Shown: piece after piece, positions 10,579 to 19,669 of the stretch | How positions within the stretch are numbered: the stretch's first letter is position 1 | How the letters are laid out: each line of letters opens with the position of its first letter | Assembly: GCA_943789305.1 (NCBI GenBank) | Contig: CALSTP010000001.1 | Location: 36,078-100,077 of the forward strand | Length of the DNA: 64,000 nt | Source of the DNA: an uncultured Flavobacteriaceae bacterium | GTDB taxonomy: Bacteria; Bacteroidota; Bacteroidia; Flavobacteriales; Flavobacteriaceae | Direction of reading: 5' to 3' | Made by a program: the position numbers and the translations under genes | Notes under the pieces: generated by a model | What the model was told of the DNA's origin: nothing | What the model saw: only the letters and a program-made list of their open reading frames with translations | The model's database searches: none

Positions 10579-10962
10579 TTATTTCTGCATGTTTTTCGCC
10601 TCAATACTTAGAGTAGCATGCGGAACCAAAACCAATCGTTCTTTTCGAATTAATTTACCAGTAACCCGGCATACTCCATAAGTTTTATTTTCTATTCGGA
10701 TTAAAGCATTTCTTAAATCTCGAATGAATTTTTCTTGACGAATAGCCAATTGAGTATTGGCCTCTTTGGACATGGTTTCAGACCCCTCTTCAAAAGCTTT
10801 AAAAGTTGGAGAAGTATCGTCGGTACCATTGTCTCCATCATTCATGTAAGTGCTTTTAAGAAGACTTAAATCTTCGTTTGCTTTTTCTATTTTTTCATCG
10901 ATTAGCTTTTTGAATTCTGCTAATTCTTTATCTGAATATCTGGTTTTTATTTCAGCCGACAT
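10579..10962 (-). CDS. DksA/TraR family transcription factor
   Basis: DksA-like proteins bind in the secondary channel of RNA polymerase and alter promoter responses, often with ppGpp. The 127-residue product has a long N-terminal helical hairpin, an acidic tip (NDGDNGTDDTSP, about residues 41-52), a returning helix and a C-terminal segment YGVCRVTGKLI ... LVPHATLS. The usual four zinc cysteines are reduced to one: the first pair is CxxT and the second pair is replaced by a histidine-containing segment. This cysteine-poor form is common in Bacteroidota as far as I know. It lies 2 bases downstream of ileS on the same strand. Confidence 0.88.
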   Translation of the reverse strand: MSAEIKTRYSDKELAEFKKLIDEKIEKANEDLSLLKSTYMNDGDNGTDDTSPTFKAFEEGSETMSKEANTQLAIRQEKFIRDLRNALIRIENKTYGVCRVTGKLIRKERLVLVPHATLSIEAKNMQK

Positions 10963-10964
10963 AT

Positions 10965-13900
10965 CTAATGTTCTTTAATTAATATATAGGTTTGTACGTC
11001 ATCAAACTCAACTAAAACACCTTCTTTAACCTCATTTTGTAGGTGAATTTTTTCTGTGAGGGTTTCTGTTTTTATGTACTCTAAATTGTTGTTTAAAGCA
11101 TTGTTTAGTGATTTGTGAGGTGTCAAATATAAAATAATTTTATCAGTAACCTCTAAACCAACATCTTTTCTCAAATTTTGAATGCGATTTATAAGTTCTC
11201 GAGCAATTCCTTCTTCAATTAATTTTGAGTTTAATTGTATGTCAAGGGCCACGGTAATTTCATTGCTGTTTGCAACCAACCAGCCTTCAATATCTTTTGA
11301 TAGAATCTCTACATCTGCATCAGTAAGAGTAATTTTTTCACCCTCAATATCTACTTCAACTGTATCATGAGCTTCAAGATTTTTGAGTTGTTTCTCATCT
11401 AAATTTTGAATTGCATTTACCACAAAACGCATGTTTTTTCCAAATCGTGGACCAAGAGTTTTGAAATTTGGTTTTACTTCTTTAACTAGAATTTCACTAG
11501 CATCGTCTAATAACTCCAGTTGTTTCACATTTATTTCAGATAGAATCAAACTTTCTACCGCTTTTATGGCTTCTTTTTCAGCTTGATTTCGAACAGGGAT
11601 CATGATTTTTTGAAGAGGCTGGCGCACCTTAATTTGTTCTTTTTTACGAAGAGATAGTGCTAATGAAGCAATTGTTCTGGCTTTGTTCATTCGTTCTTCC
11701 AAAACCAGATTTCTGAAACTTTCATCGGCTGATGGAAATGTTGCTAGATGGACAGAATGTTCTTTTTCAAAATTGGTTGCTTTGCAAAGATCCAAATACA
11801 AACGATCTGCGTAAAATGGTGCAACAGGAGCCATCAATTTACTGATGGTTATAAGAGATTCAAACAAGGTTTGATATGCAGAGATTTTATCTTCTTGATA
11901 TTCTCCTTTCCAGAATCTTCTTCTTGAGAGGCGAACGTACCAATTACTCAAAATTTCCTGAACAAATTCTGAAATAGCACGCGTAGCTTTTGTGGGTTCA
12001 TAATCGTTGTAAGAATCATCTACTTTAGAAATGAGTTTATTGAGTTCTGATAAGATCCATTGATCCATTTCTGAACGCTTTAATAATGGAATTGCTTTTT
12101 CTTTGTATCTAAAACCATCAATATTAGCGTACAAACTGAAAAAAGCATAGGTGTTTTGTAAAGTTCCAAAGAATTTTCTCGAAACTTCAGCAATTCCCTC
12201 AAGGTCAAATTTTAAGTTGTCCCAAGGATTTGCATTTGAAATCATGTACCAACGCGTTGCATCTGGGCCATAAGTTTCTAGTGTTTTAAAAGGGTCAACT
12301 GCATTACCTAAACGCTTAGACATTTTCTGACCGTTTTTATCCAAAACCAATCCATTGGAAACTACATTTTTGTATGCTACAGAATCAAAAACAAGAGTTC
12401 CAATTGCATGTAAAGTGTAGAACCACCCTCTGGTTTGATCAACTCCTTCGGCAATATAGTCTGCAGGGAAGGCTTTATTTTGATCAATTTTTTCTTTATT
12501 TTCGAAGGGGTAGTGCCACTGGGCATAAGGCATTGAACCTGAATCAAACCATACGTCGATAAGATCAGCCTCTCGTGACATTGCCTTACCTGAAGTACTA
12601 AATAGGGTTATTTTATCTACGGTATTTTTGTGTAAATCGATAAGATCATAATTGCCATCGGACATGTTACCTAGCTCAAATCCTGAAAATGGATTTTCTT
12701 TCATTAAACCAGCTTTTATCGCTTTTTCTATTTCTTGAATGAGTTCTTCCATAGAACCGATTAAAATCGTTTCTTGTCCATCTTCGGTTCTCCAAATGGG
12801 TAGTGGAATACCCCAAAAACGTGAACGAGACAGATTCCAGTCATTAGCATTTGCAAGCCAATTTCCAAAACGACCTTCACCCGTAGATTTGGGTTTCCAA
12901 TTGATTTGCTGATTTAAAGCTACCATCTGGTCTCTTTTTGAGGAAACTTTGACAAACCATGAATTTAATGGATAATATAAAATAGGTTTGTCTGTTCTCC
13001 AGCAATTGGGATAGGAGTGTACATATTTTTCAACTTTGAAGGCTCTATTTTCTTCTTTTAGGCGAATGGCAATTTCAACGTCTACAGATCGTTCAGGAGC
13101 AGTCCCTTCTGGGTAATATTCATTTTTGACATATTTACCGCCGAGTTCTCCCAATACAGAGTGGAATTTTCCTTGAAGGGTAACAAGAGGTTCTTCATTT
13201 CCATATTCATCTTGAACCAATAGAGGAGGAATCGGAGGCGATGCCTCTTTGGCTACCTGTGCATCATCAGCACCAAAAGTAGGAGCAGTATGCACAATCC
13301 CTGTACCATCTTCTGTTGTTACAAAGTTACCTGAGATCACTCGAAATGCGTTTTCTGCATTTTCGAGAGGAAGAGGAGCATCTTTCCAAAGTTGTTTGTA
13401 TCGTATTCCAACTAAATCTTTTCCTAAAATTTTATTGGTTATGAGGTAAGGAATTTTTTTATCCCCAACAGCATAGGTTTTTAGGTCTTCCGTAGTTTCT
13501 GCTAAATTATATTTACCGGAGAATTGTTTAGTTATCAAAGCTTCAGCTAAAAGCACACGAATGGGTAGATGAGTATATTGATTGTAGGTTTTTATAACCA
13601 CATATTTTATTTTTTCTCCAACAGTTAAAGCTGTATTGGAAGGAAGAGTCCATGGAGTAGTGGTCCAGGCTAAAATATACAGGTCCTCTTCAGCTTGTAA
13701 ATCGGGCGGAAGAGTTTTTTTGATTGTTTCAAATTGTGCTGTAATTGATGTATCAGTTACGTCTTGGTAGGTTCCGGGTTGGTTGAGTTCGTGTGAACTT
13801 AAACCTGTTCCAGCCATAGGAGAGTATGGCTGAATGGTGTAGCCTTTGTACAAAAGATTTTTATCATAAATTTGTTTGAGGAGCCACCAAACGGATTCAA

Positions 13901-14366
13901 TATATTTTGATTTATAAGTAACGTATGGATTTTCCATATCAACCCAATAGCCCATTTCTTTGGTGAGTCGATTCCATACATCTGTATAGCGCATTACCGC
14001 ATTTTTACAAGCTTCATTATATTCTTCAATACTGATACTTTTTCCAATAGCGTCTTTGGTAATACCCAATTCTTTTTCTACTCCAAGCTCAACAGGAAGA
14101 CCATGGGTATCCCACCCAGCTTTTCGTTTTACCTGAAAACCTTTTTGAGTTTTATAACGACAAAAAATATCTTTTATGGCTCTAGCCATTACGTGATGTA
14201 TTCCGGGCATTCCATTGGCAGAAGGGGGTCCCTCAAAAAAAACGTATGGGGCTTGACCCTCGCGTGAAGATATACTTTTTTCGAAAATTGCTTCTTCCTC
14301 CCAATATGATAAAATCTCTTGAGATATCTCAGAAAGCTTAAATTGTTTATGTTCTTTAAAACCCAT
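10965..14366 (-). CDS. ileS: Isoleucine--tRNA ligase
   Basis: IleS charges tRNA-Ile and edits mis-activated valine. The protein of 1133 residues shows the class I signatures: a HIGH-type motif in PPSANGMPGIHHVMARA near residue 45, the editing (CP1) domain, the catalytic-core phrase GVDQTRGWFYTLHAIG, and KMSKRLGN. The C-terminal anticodon-binding region follows; the eukaryote-like long form without a zinc finger is usual for Bacteroidota. I chose ATG 14366 rather than 14399, since the extra 11 residues are hydrophobic and fall in the probable leader. It is first gene of the group leading to lspA. Confidence 0.96.
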   Translation of the reverse strand: MGFKEHKQFKLSEISQEILSYWEEEAIFEKSISSREGQAPYVFFEGPPSANGMPGIHHVMARAIKDIFCRYKTQKGFQVKRKAGWDTHGLPVELGVEKELGITKDAIGKSISIEEYNEACKNAVMRYTDVWNRLTKEMGYWVDMENPYVTYKSKYIESVWWLLKQIYDKNLLYKGYTIQPYSPMAGTGLSSHELNQPGTYQDVTDTSITAQFETIKKTLPPDLQAEEDLYILAWTTTPWTLPSNTALTVGEKIKYVVIKTYNQYTHLPIRVLLAEALITKQFSGKYNLAETTEDLKTYAVGDKKIPYLITNKILGKDLVGIRYKQLWKDAPLPLENAENAFRVISGNFVTTEDGTGIVHTAPTFGADDAQVAKEASPPIPPLLVQDEYGNEEPLVTLQGKFHSVLGELGGKYVKNEYYPEGTAPERSVDVEIAIRLKEENRAFKVEKYVHSYPNCWRTDKPILYYPLNSWFVKVSSKRDQMVALNQQINWKPKSTGEGRFGNWLANANDWNLSRSRFWGIPLPIWRTEDGQETILIGSMEELIQEIEKAIKAGLMKENPFSGFELGNMSDGNYDLIDLHKNTVDKITLFSTSGKAMSREADLIDVWFDSGSMPYAQWHYPFENKEKIDQNKAFPADYIAEGVDQTRGWFYTLHAIGTLVFDSVAYKNVVSNGLVLDKNGQKMSKRLGNAVDPFKTLETYGPDATRWYMISNANPWDNLKFDLEGIAEVSRKFFGTLQNTYAFFSLYANIDGFRYKEKAIPLLKRSEMDQWILSELNKLISKVDDSYNDYEPTKATRAISEFVQEILSNWYVRLSRRRFWKGEYQEDKISAYQTLFESLITISKLMAPVAPFYADRLYLDLCKATNFEKEHSVHLATFPSADESFRNLVLEERMNKARTIASLALSLRKKEQIKVRQPLQKIMIPVRNQAEKEAIKAVESLILSEINVKQLELLDDASEILVKEVKPNFKTLGPRFGKNMRFVVNAIQNLDEKQLKNLEAHDTVEVDIEGEKITLTDADVEILSKDIEGWLVANSNEITVALDIQLNSKLIEEGIARELINRIQNLRKDVGLEVTDKIILYLTPHKSLNNALNNNLEYIKTETLTEKIHLQNEVKEGVLVEFDDVQTYILIKEH

Positions 14367-14445
14367 TCGGAGTATATATAAAGTTGCAAAATTAAGCAAT
14401 TTTATATATTTAAACTTTAATTAATCTGTAAGCTCAAAAAAAATT

Positions 14446-15039
14446 ATGAAATTTGATTTTAAGAAGTCTCTAACTCTCGAAAATGATCATGCGTTACTCC
14501 GTAGTTTAAACCAAAATGATTTTGAAAAACTACTCCCTTTTTCAGAAAATGAACCTAATCTGTGGGATTTTTCTTTGACACCAGCATCGGGTGTTAAAAA
14601 CTTAAAAAATTACATTAAAAATGCCTTGGATTCCAGAGAAATAAAAGAAGCTTATCCTTTTTTGGTAATCGATAAAAAAAAGAAACTTGTTGCAGGCTGT
14701 ACACGTTTTTATGGAATCAATTTAAAGCATGATGTTTTGAGTTTGGGGTATACTTGGTATGGGAAAGATTTTCAGCGAACAGGTCTAAACCGAAATTGCA
14801 AGTATTTGTTATTGACTTATGCTTTTGAAACTCTAAGGTGCGAACGAGTTGAATTTAGAGCAGATTCTCGGAATAAAAAAAGCATCGATGCAATGATAAA
14901 TATTGGGTGTACAATAGAGGGTGTCCTCTGAAATAATTGTAAAGCTTCTTTCGGAAGAAGAGACAGTACAGTGTTGAGTATTTTAAGAGATGAATGGTTC
15001 AAAAAAGTAAAGAAACGGCTCGAAACGAAGATGTATTAG
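14446..15039 (+). pseudogene. GNAT (RimJ/RimL-type) acetyltransferase with one in-frame TGA
   Basis: Codons 1-161 encode a GNAT-fold acetyltransferase of the RimJ/RimL type (LENDHALLRSLNQNDF, LGYTWYGKDFQRTGLN, FRADSRNKKSIDAMINIGCTIEGVL). The frame then meets TGA at 14929-14931, yet the same frame continues without another stop to TAG 15037-15039 and encodes the C-terminus expected for this family: NNCKASFGRRDSTVLSILRD, then EWFKKVKKRLE. Family members usually have arginine at the stop position (EGVLR), so CGA to TGA by one transition explains it. The gene may be a fresh pseudogene, a truncated but active protein lacking its last strands, or a base-calling error. The end overlaps the following receptor gene on the other strand. 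Confidence 0.85.
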
Positions 15040-17531
15040 AGTTCAATTCCAACCCCCAAAATTAAACTTCTTCCTGGTGCTGAAATTCCTGACGCGAATT
15101 CTCGATAGTGAGAATCAAAAATATTTTCGATCCCTGTTCTAACAAATATTTTATCACTCCAATCATAAGTCCCTGAAAGATTGAAAACCGACCAACTGAG
15201 GGATCCTAGATATTCTTTTTTTTCAGAAGTGATTTTAAAGGGGGTTTCTTCCAGACCATCTTCGCCCCCAAAACTATAGTCGTTTGGATTTTTCGAACTA
15301 CTAAAACGATTCCTAATTTGTATCGAAAGTTTTTGGTTTTTGTATTCAAACATCATTGATCCATAAAAAGGGAGTATAGATGGAAGAGGACCGAAGCCCT
15401 CTAAAGACTCGGCATGTGTATAGGTCATGTCAGAGGAAAAAGAAAAATGAGTATTAAAATTCCAACTCCCTTCAAATGAAGCACCATGAATGGAAGCATT
15501 TCCAATATTAGCATTAATTTGAGTTTTTACAATATCATCGTTAAAATTAAAAGGAATAATTTCTCCTGTTAATTGGTCTTTATAATTTGGAGAATACTCC
15601 CTCCCAATATAATTGTTAATGAAAGTACTGTACATTCTTAAAGCAAAATTTCCTTTTTTGTTAGGTGTTTTGAAAGAAACACCAAAATCAAGATTATTAG
15701 CATATTCGGCTAGAAGCGCTGGATTTGGAATAATTAGAGTCCCTTTACTTTCTCTAGTTTTACCCAAATCATCAATATTTGGTGATCTAAATCCACTTGA
15801 GGCAAGAAAATTTAATTGCAAGTTTGGATTAGGCCTATTGGTAATGGAAAAGCTTCCTGTTAAAGCGTGATTTTTTACATTAATTCGAGATAAGTTGGAA
15901 TCCGAAGCATTGAGTAACCAAGTTGGATAAATCCCATTGCCAGTGTCCCAATTTGCTTTCATTTGAGTATGAGTATATCGACCACCAAAAGTCAGTGTTG
16001 TTTTTGGGTTTACATCCCATTTGAGATTATTGTAAAGTGCTGCAGAATCATAATGTCCACCTGCACTGGGATATCGGGTTGGAATAAGCCTTGGATTAGA
16101 TAGCCCAATAATAGTGTTGCCATTTAGAATTAATTTTCTTGAAAAAGCATTGGAAACGACTTTGTTGTTTACCAATTCAAAACCATACGCAAAACTTGTT
16201 GAACCTGTTTTTTTTGTTTCAAAATCACCATTAAAACTCCAGACCTGAACCCCCTCTTGCTGATATCTTCGATCCAGTTGATCAAATTTTCGGTCGATTC
16301 GTGATTCTTGAATGTTTTGATATGCTAAGGTTAAATAGCCCTTATAAAACCCTCTTTTTTTTGGAAACAGTTTAAGTTGAGGAGAAATTAAAAAACGTTT
16401 TTGAGGACCATAATACCACTCTGAATATAAAAGTTTATCGTTTTTGAATTCATTTAGTTTGTCAAATCGAGGAATATTTGAAGATTTTGAGAACTGAATA
16501 TTTAAACTTAAAAATTTTTCTTTGGGAAGCTTAACAATAAATTTTTGTAAAAGGTCTATTTGATCATAGCCCGAGTTCTTTTGAATATTAGGATTTTTAT
16601 TAATCGATGGGTTTAATCGGTAAATTTTTTCTGTGTTTTCTGAATAAAACGGAACCAATCCCCAAGTATCAAAACCATGAGTTCTATTTTTTCCCATTCG
16701 GATGTCACCAAATTTGGAAATACTTATGCTGCTGTAGCTTCCCCAATTTTTAAAACTTATTTCAGTGTCAAAATGATTTATAAAAGAGGTGTTCCCAGAA
16801 TTAAAATTACTAGAAAAACTGCTTCTAAAGGGATCATTACTATTAATTCTAGGAGTTTTGGTAAAGTAATGAACAACGCCTCCTAAGGCATCAGAACCAT
16901 ATCCAACAGAAGATGAACCATAAACTACTTCTACGCGTTCAATAGCATTTGGGTCAATTGTTATTGCATTTTGTAGGTGCCCCGAACGGTAAATCGCATT
17001 ATTCATTCGAATTCCATCAACAACTAACAAGACTCTGTTCGCTTCGAAACCCCTTAAAACAGGACTTCCTCCACCACCTTGAGATTTTTGAAGACGCAGC
17101 CCCGGAGCTAATAAAAGAAGATCTGCGCCAGTCTGTGGCTGTTTTTTTTTGATTTCAACAGCATTAATTATCGACACTTTTTCGGCAATTTGATTTTTTT
17201 TTGAAGCTGTTCTAGCTACTGAAAGAATTACTTCTGAAAGTTCTTTAAGGTCTGTTTGGAGCGCAACAACATAGTTCATTCTTTCAAGCTCTTTTTTGTT
17301 ATGACTTTGTGTTTCATAGCCCATGTATTGAAATGAAATTTTTTCATAGTCACTGAATAAAGAAATTAAACATTTTCCGTTTTTATCGGTAGTAATATTT
17401 CGATCTTTTGATTGATTGTATAAGCTAACGCTTGCGATTGGCTTTGAAGTTAAAGCATCAATTACGGTTACCTCTTGCGCTTGAATAAGACCAACAAAAA
17501 GGATAAAAAAGAGGGCTATTTTGTTAGACAT
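15036..17531 (-). CDS. TonB-dependent outer-membrane receptor, haemin/haemoglobin-receptor type
   Basis: The 831-residue protein has a signal peptide (MSNKIALFFILFVGLIQAQ), a carboxypeptidase-regulatory-like domain (VTVIDALTSKPIASVSLY, about 20-100), a plug domain with GSPVLRGFEANRVLLVVDGI and IERVEVVYGSSSVGYGSDAL, and a 22-strand-type barrel ending in an aromatic-poor SLILGVGIEL. The plug phrase and NNAIYRSGHLQNAITID resemble receptors for haem or haemoproteins, so iron or haem uptake is the best guess. I chose ATG 17531 because it gives a clean signal peptide; 17669 would lie deep inside recO. It overlaps recO by 8 bases on the same strand, suggesting translational coupling. No Fur box was recognised. 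Confidence 0.88.
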   Translation of the reverse strand: MSNKIALFFILFVGLIQAQEVTVIDALTSKPIASVSLYNQSKDRNITTDKNGKCLISLFSDYEKISFQYMGYETQSHNKKELERMNYVVALQTDLKELSEVILSVARTASKKNQIAEKVSIINAVEIKKKQPQTGADLLLLAPGLRLQKSQGGGGSPVLRGFEANRVLLVVDGIRMNNAIYRSGHLQNAITIDPNAIERVEVVYGSSSVGYGSDALGGVVHYFTKTPRINSNDPFRSSFSSNFNSGNTSFINHFDTEISFKNWGSYSSISISKFGDIRMGKNRTHGFDTWGLVPFYSENTEKIYRLNPSINKNPNIQKNSGYDQIDLLQKFIVKLPKEKFLSLNIQFSKSSNIPRFDKLNEFKNDKLLYSEWYYGPQKRFLISPQLKLFPKKRGFYKGYLTLAYQNIQESRIDRKFDQLDRRYQQEGVQVWSFNGDFETKKTGSTSFAYGFELVNNKVVSNAFSRKLILNGNTIIGLSNPRLIPTRYPSAGGHYDSAALYNNLKWDVNPKTTLTFGGRYTHTQMKANWDTGNGIYPTWLLNASDSNLSRINVKNHALTGSFSITNRPNPNLQLNFLASSGFRSPNIDDLGKTRESKGTLIIPNPALLAEYANNLDFGVSFKTPNKKGNFALRMYSTFINNYIGREYSPNYKDQLTGEIIPFNFNDDIVKTQINANIGNASIHGASFEGSWNFNTHFSFSSDMTYTHAESLEGFGPLPSILPFYGSMMFEYKNQKLSIQIRNRFSSSKNPNDYSFGGEDGLEETPFKITSEKKEYLGSLSWSVFNLSGTYDWSDKIFVRTGIENIFDSHYREFASGISAPGRSLILGVGIEL

Positions 17532-18249
17532 CGTCAAATATTTCATTGAGAATTTGCAATGATTTTGGTTTTGAAAAGCCGAGCAAATGTAATTCAAAAT
17601 ATCGTATGAGAGTCTCCAATAGTCCGCGTCTTTTCGTTCGATTAAGTTTAAAGGAAAGAAGACTACCAAAATTCATGCCTAATAATTCTCTGAACACTGG
17701 AATCTGATCACCCTCAATATATTGTTCTCGGGGTAAAAGAGCATCAAAACATCCAGTTTCTAGATTGAAATAGAGTGCATCTTGGGGTTCATCGTTTGGG
17801 AAAAACCCCAGATATTTAGTTAAGTTGATCAAAAATATTAAATGAAAATCACTGATTTTATTATTAGAATCTAGCCAATGGAACGCTGTTTCAAGAAAAA
17901 CATACAGAGATGGATTGGCTTCCTCCTCAAGGATTGAATTGTTAAGAATTTCAGCTAGAAATTGTGCCATTGCATTTTTTTCAATGCGATTGGGAATTGT
18001 CTGATAGGGATGAATTACTTTAACTTCTTTAAGAAACTGAAGCTTTCCATTATTTTTAAAATCAAAAAGTATTTCGAGTTGGGTTAAAACTTGGAATTGT
18101 GATTTTCGAATCATTCCTTTTTTTGCTGTTAAAATTCCTTTTAAAATAAAAGACTGTTTCCCCTGTGTTTGGGTATAGCAGTGAGCAATTAGACTGCTAT
18201 CGCTATATTTTAGTGTATGCAATACAATAGCCTTTGTTTTAACTAACAT
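17524..18249 (-). CDS. recO: DNA repair protein RecO
   Basis: RecO works with RecR to load RecA on SSB-coated DNA; ssb is also present in this window. The 241-residue protein opens with the OB-fold segment LVKTKAIVLHTLKYSDSSLI and KGILTAKKG, followed by the helical domain with MAQFLAEILNNSILEEE, matching family organisation and length. The zinc-binding cysteines of some RecO proteins are reduced, leaving LETGCFDALL. The start ATG is 6 bases downstream of the gdhA stop. The 3' end overlaps the receptor gene by 8 bases. Confidence 0.9.
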   Translation of the reverse strand: MLVKTKAIVLHTLKYSDSSLIAHCYTQTQGKQSFILKGILTAKKGMIRKSQFQVLTQLEILFDFKNNGKLQFLKEVKVIHPYQTIPNRIEKNAMAQFLAEILNNSILEEEANPSLYVFLETAFHWLDSNNKISDFHLIFLINLTKYLGFFPNDEPQDALYFNLETGCFDALLPREQYIEGDQIPVFRELLGMNFGSLLSFKLNRTKRRGLLETLIRYFELHLLGFSKPKSLQILNEIFDDV

Positions 18250-18255
18250 AATAAA

Positions 18256-19596
18256 TCAAACAACCCCTTGAGCCAACATTGCATCTGCTACTTTTACAAA
18301 ACCTGCAATATTAGCTCCTTTAACATAATTGACGAATCCATCCTCTTGTCCATATTCAACACATGATTCATGAATTTCACTCATGATGTTTTTTAATCGG
18401 CTATCAACCTCTTCCCGCGTCCAATTGTAGCGTAAAGAATTTTGAGCCATTTCAAGACCAGAAACCGCAACCCCACCGGCATTGGATGCTTTTCCAGGTG
18501 CAAACAACACTTTATTTTCTGTAAAAGTTTGAATTGCTTCAGGCGTTGAGGGCATATTGGCTCCTTCACCTATGCAGACACATCCATTTTTAATTAAAAG
18601 ATCAGCATCTTTTTTATGTAATTCGTTTTGAGTGGCACAAGGCAGAGCCACGTCGCAAGAAACTTCCCATGGGGTTTTACCCTCATGAAATTTCGCATTT
18701 GGATAGCGCTCAAGATATTTTTGAATCCTTCCTCTTTGAACATTTTTGATGTTCATGATGTGATCTAATTTTTCAGAATCAATACCTTCTTCATCATGAA
18801 TATATCCTCCAGAATCAGAAAGTGTACAAACGGTTCCACCCAGCTGAATTACTTTTTCAGCTGCAAATTGGGCGACATTCCCAGAACCAGAAACGACTAC
18901 TTTTTTGCCTTTTAAACTCGTACCAATATTTTCCAACATTTTTTGTGAAAAATATACAACTCCATATCCGGTTGCCTCTGGACGGATCAATGACCCCCCC
19001 CAACTTACCCCTTTTCCAGTAAGAACTCCAGTAAACTCATTTTTTAAACGTTTATATTGACCAAAAAGATATCCAATCTCTCTTCCTCCTACTCCAATAT
19101 CACCTGCAGGGATATCCCGATTAGGGCCAATATGGCGAAATAATTCGGTCATAAAACTTTGACAAAAACGCATTACTTCATTATCACTTTTTCCTTTGGG
19201 ATCAAAATCTGAACCACCTTTCCCTCCTCCCATAGGAAGGGTAGTGAGACTGTTTTTGAAGACTTGTTCAAAGGCTAAAAACTTAAGTACACTCAAGTTT
19301 ACACTTGGATGAAAGCGTAACCCACCTTTATAGGGGCCAATGGCTGAATTCATTTCAATGCGATATCCACGATTCACTTGAATTTCATTTTGATCATTAA
19401 TCCACGCAACTCTAAAGGAAACTACACGTTCTGGTTCAACCATACGCAGTAAAATATTTTGCCCATAATAAATGTCATTTTTAACAATATAAGGGATTAC
19501 ATTTTCAGCAACCTCAGTAACTGCCTGCATAAATTCAGGCTCATTTTGGTTTCTTTCTTGGACTTGTGCCAAAAAATTATCGATGATTTTTTTCAT
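18256..19596 (-). CDS. gdhA: NADP-specific glutamate dehydrogenase
   Basis: GdhA makes glutamate from 2-oxoglutarate and ammonium. At 446 residues it has the length of the hexameric bacterial enzyme. Recognisable segments are GPYKGGLRFHPSVNLSVLKF and LPMGGGKGGSDFDPKGKS (substrate binding, catalytic lysine), PAGDIGVGGREIGYLFGQ, TGKGVSWGGSLIRPEATGYG, and the Rossmann segment VVVSGSGNVAQFAAEK. The GSLIRPEATGYG type points to the NADPH-dependent biosynthetic form. It is separated from radA by 73 bases, so it may have its own promoter, and is followed closely by recO. Confidence 0.96.
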   Translation of the reverse strand: MKKIIDNFLAQVQERNQNEPEFMQAVTEVAENVIPYIVKNDIYYGQNILLRMVEPERVVSFRVAWINDQNEIQVNRGYRIEMNSAIGPYKGGLRFHPSVNLSVLKFLAFEQVFKNSLTTLPMGGGKGGSDFDPKGKSDNEVMRFCQSFMTELFRHIGPNRDIPAGDIGVGGREIGYLFGQYKRLKNEFTGVLTGKGVSWGGSLIRPEATGYGVVYFSQKMLENIGTSLKGKKVVVSGSGNVAQFAAEKVIQLGGTVCTLSDSGGYIHDEEGIDSEKLDHIMNIKNVQRGRIQKYLERYPNAKFHEGKTPWEVSCDVALPCATQNELHKKDADLLIKNGCVCIGEGANMPSTPEAIQTFTENKVLFAPGKASNAGGVAVSGLEMAQNSLRYNWTREEVDSRLKNIMSEIHESCVEYGQEDGFVNYVKGANIAGFVKVADAMLAQGVV

Positions 19597-19669
19597 TTCA
19601 ACGGGTTTTTTTAAGAGCAGTAATTATTAAAAATTGTTATGATAACGAATGTAGTTTTTTTGTTTCTTT

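Noticed and set aside
14929..14931. Selenocysteine codon in the GNAT gene
   Set aside because: The homologous residue is normally arginine, not cysteine, and no selenocysteine insertion hairpin or sel genes are seen.
17545..17669. N-terminal extension of the haemin-type receptor from 17669
   Set aside because: It lies inside recO in another frame and would bury the signal peptide in the middle of the protein.
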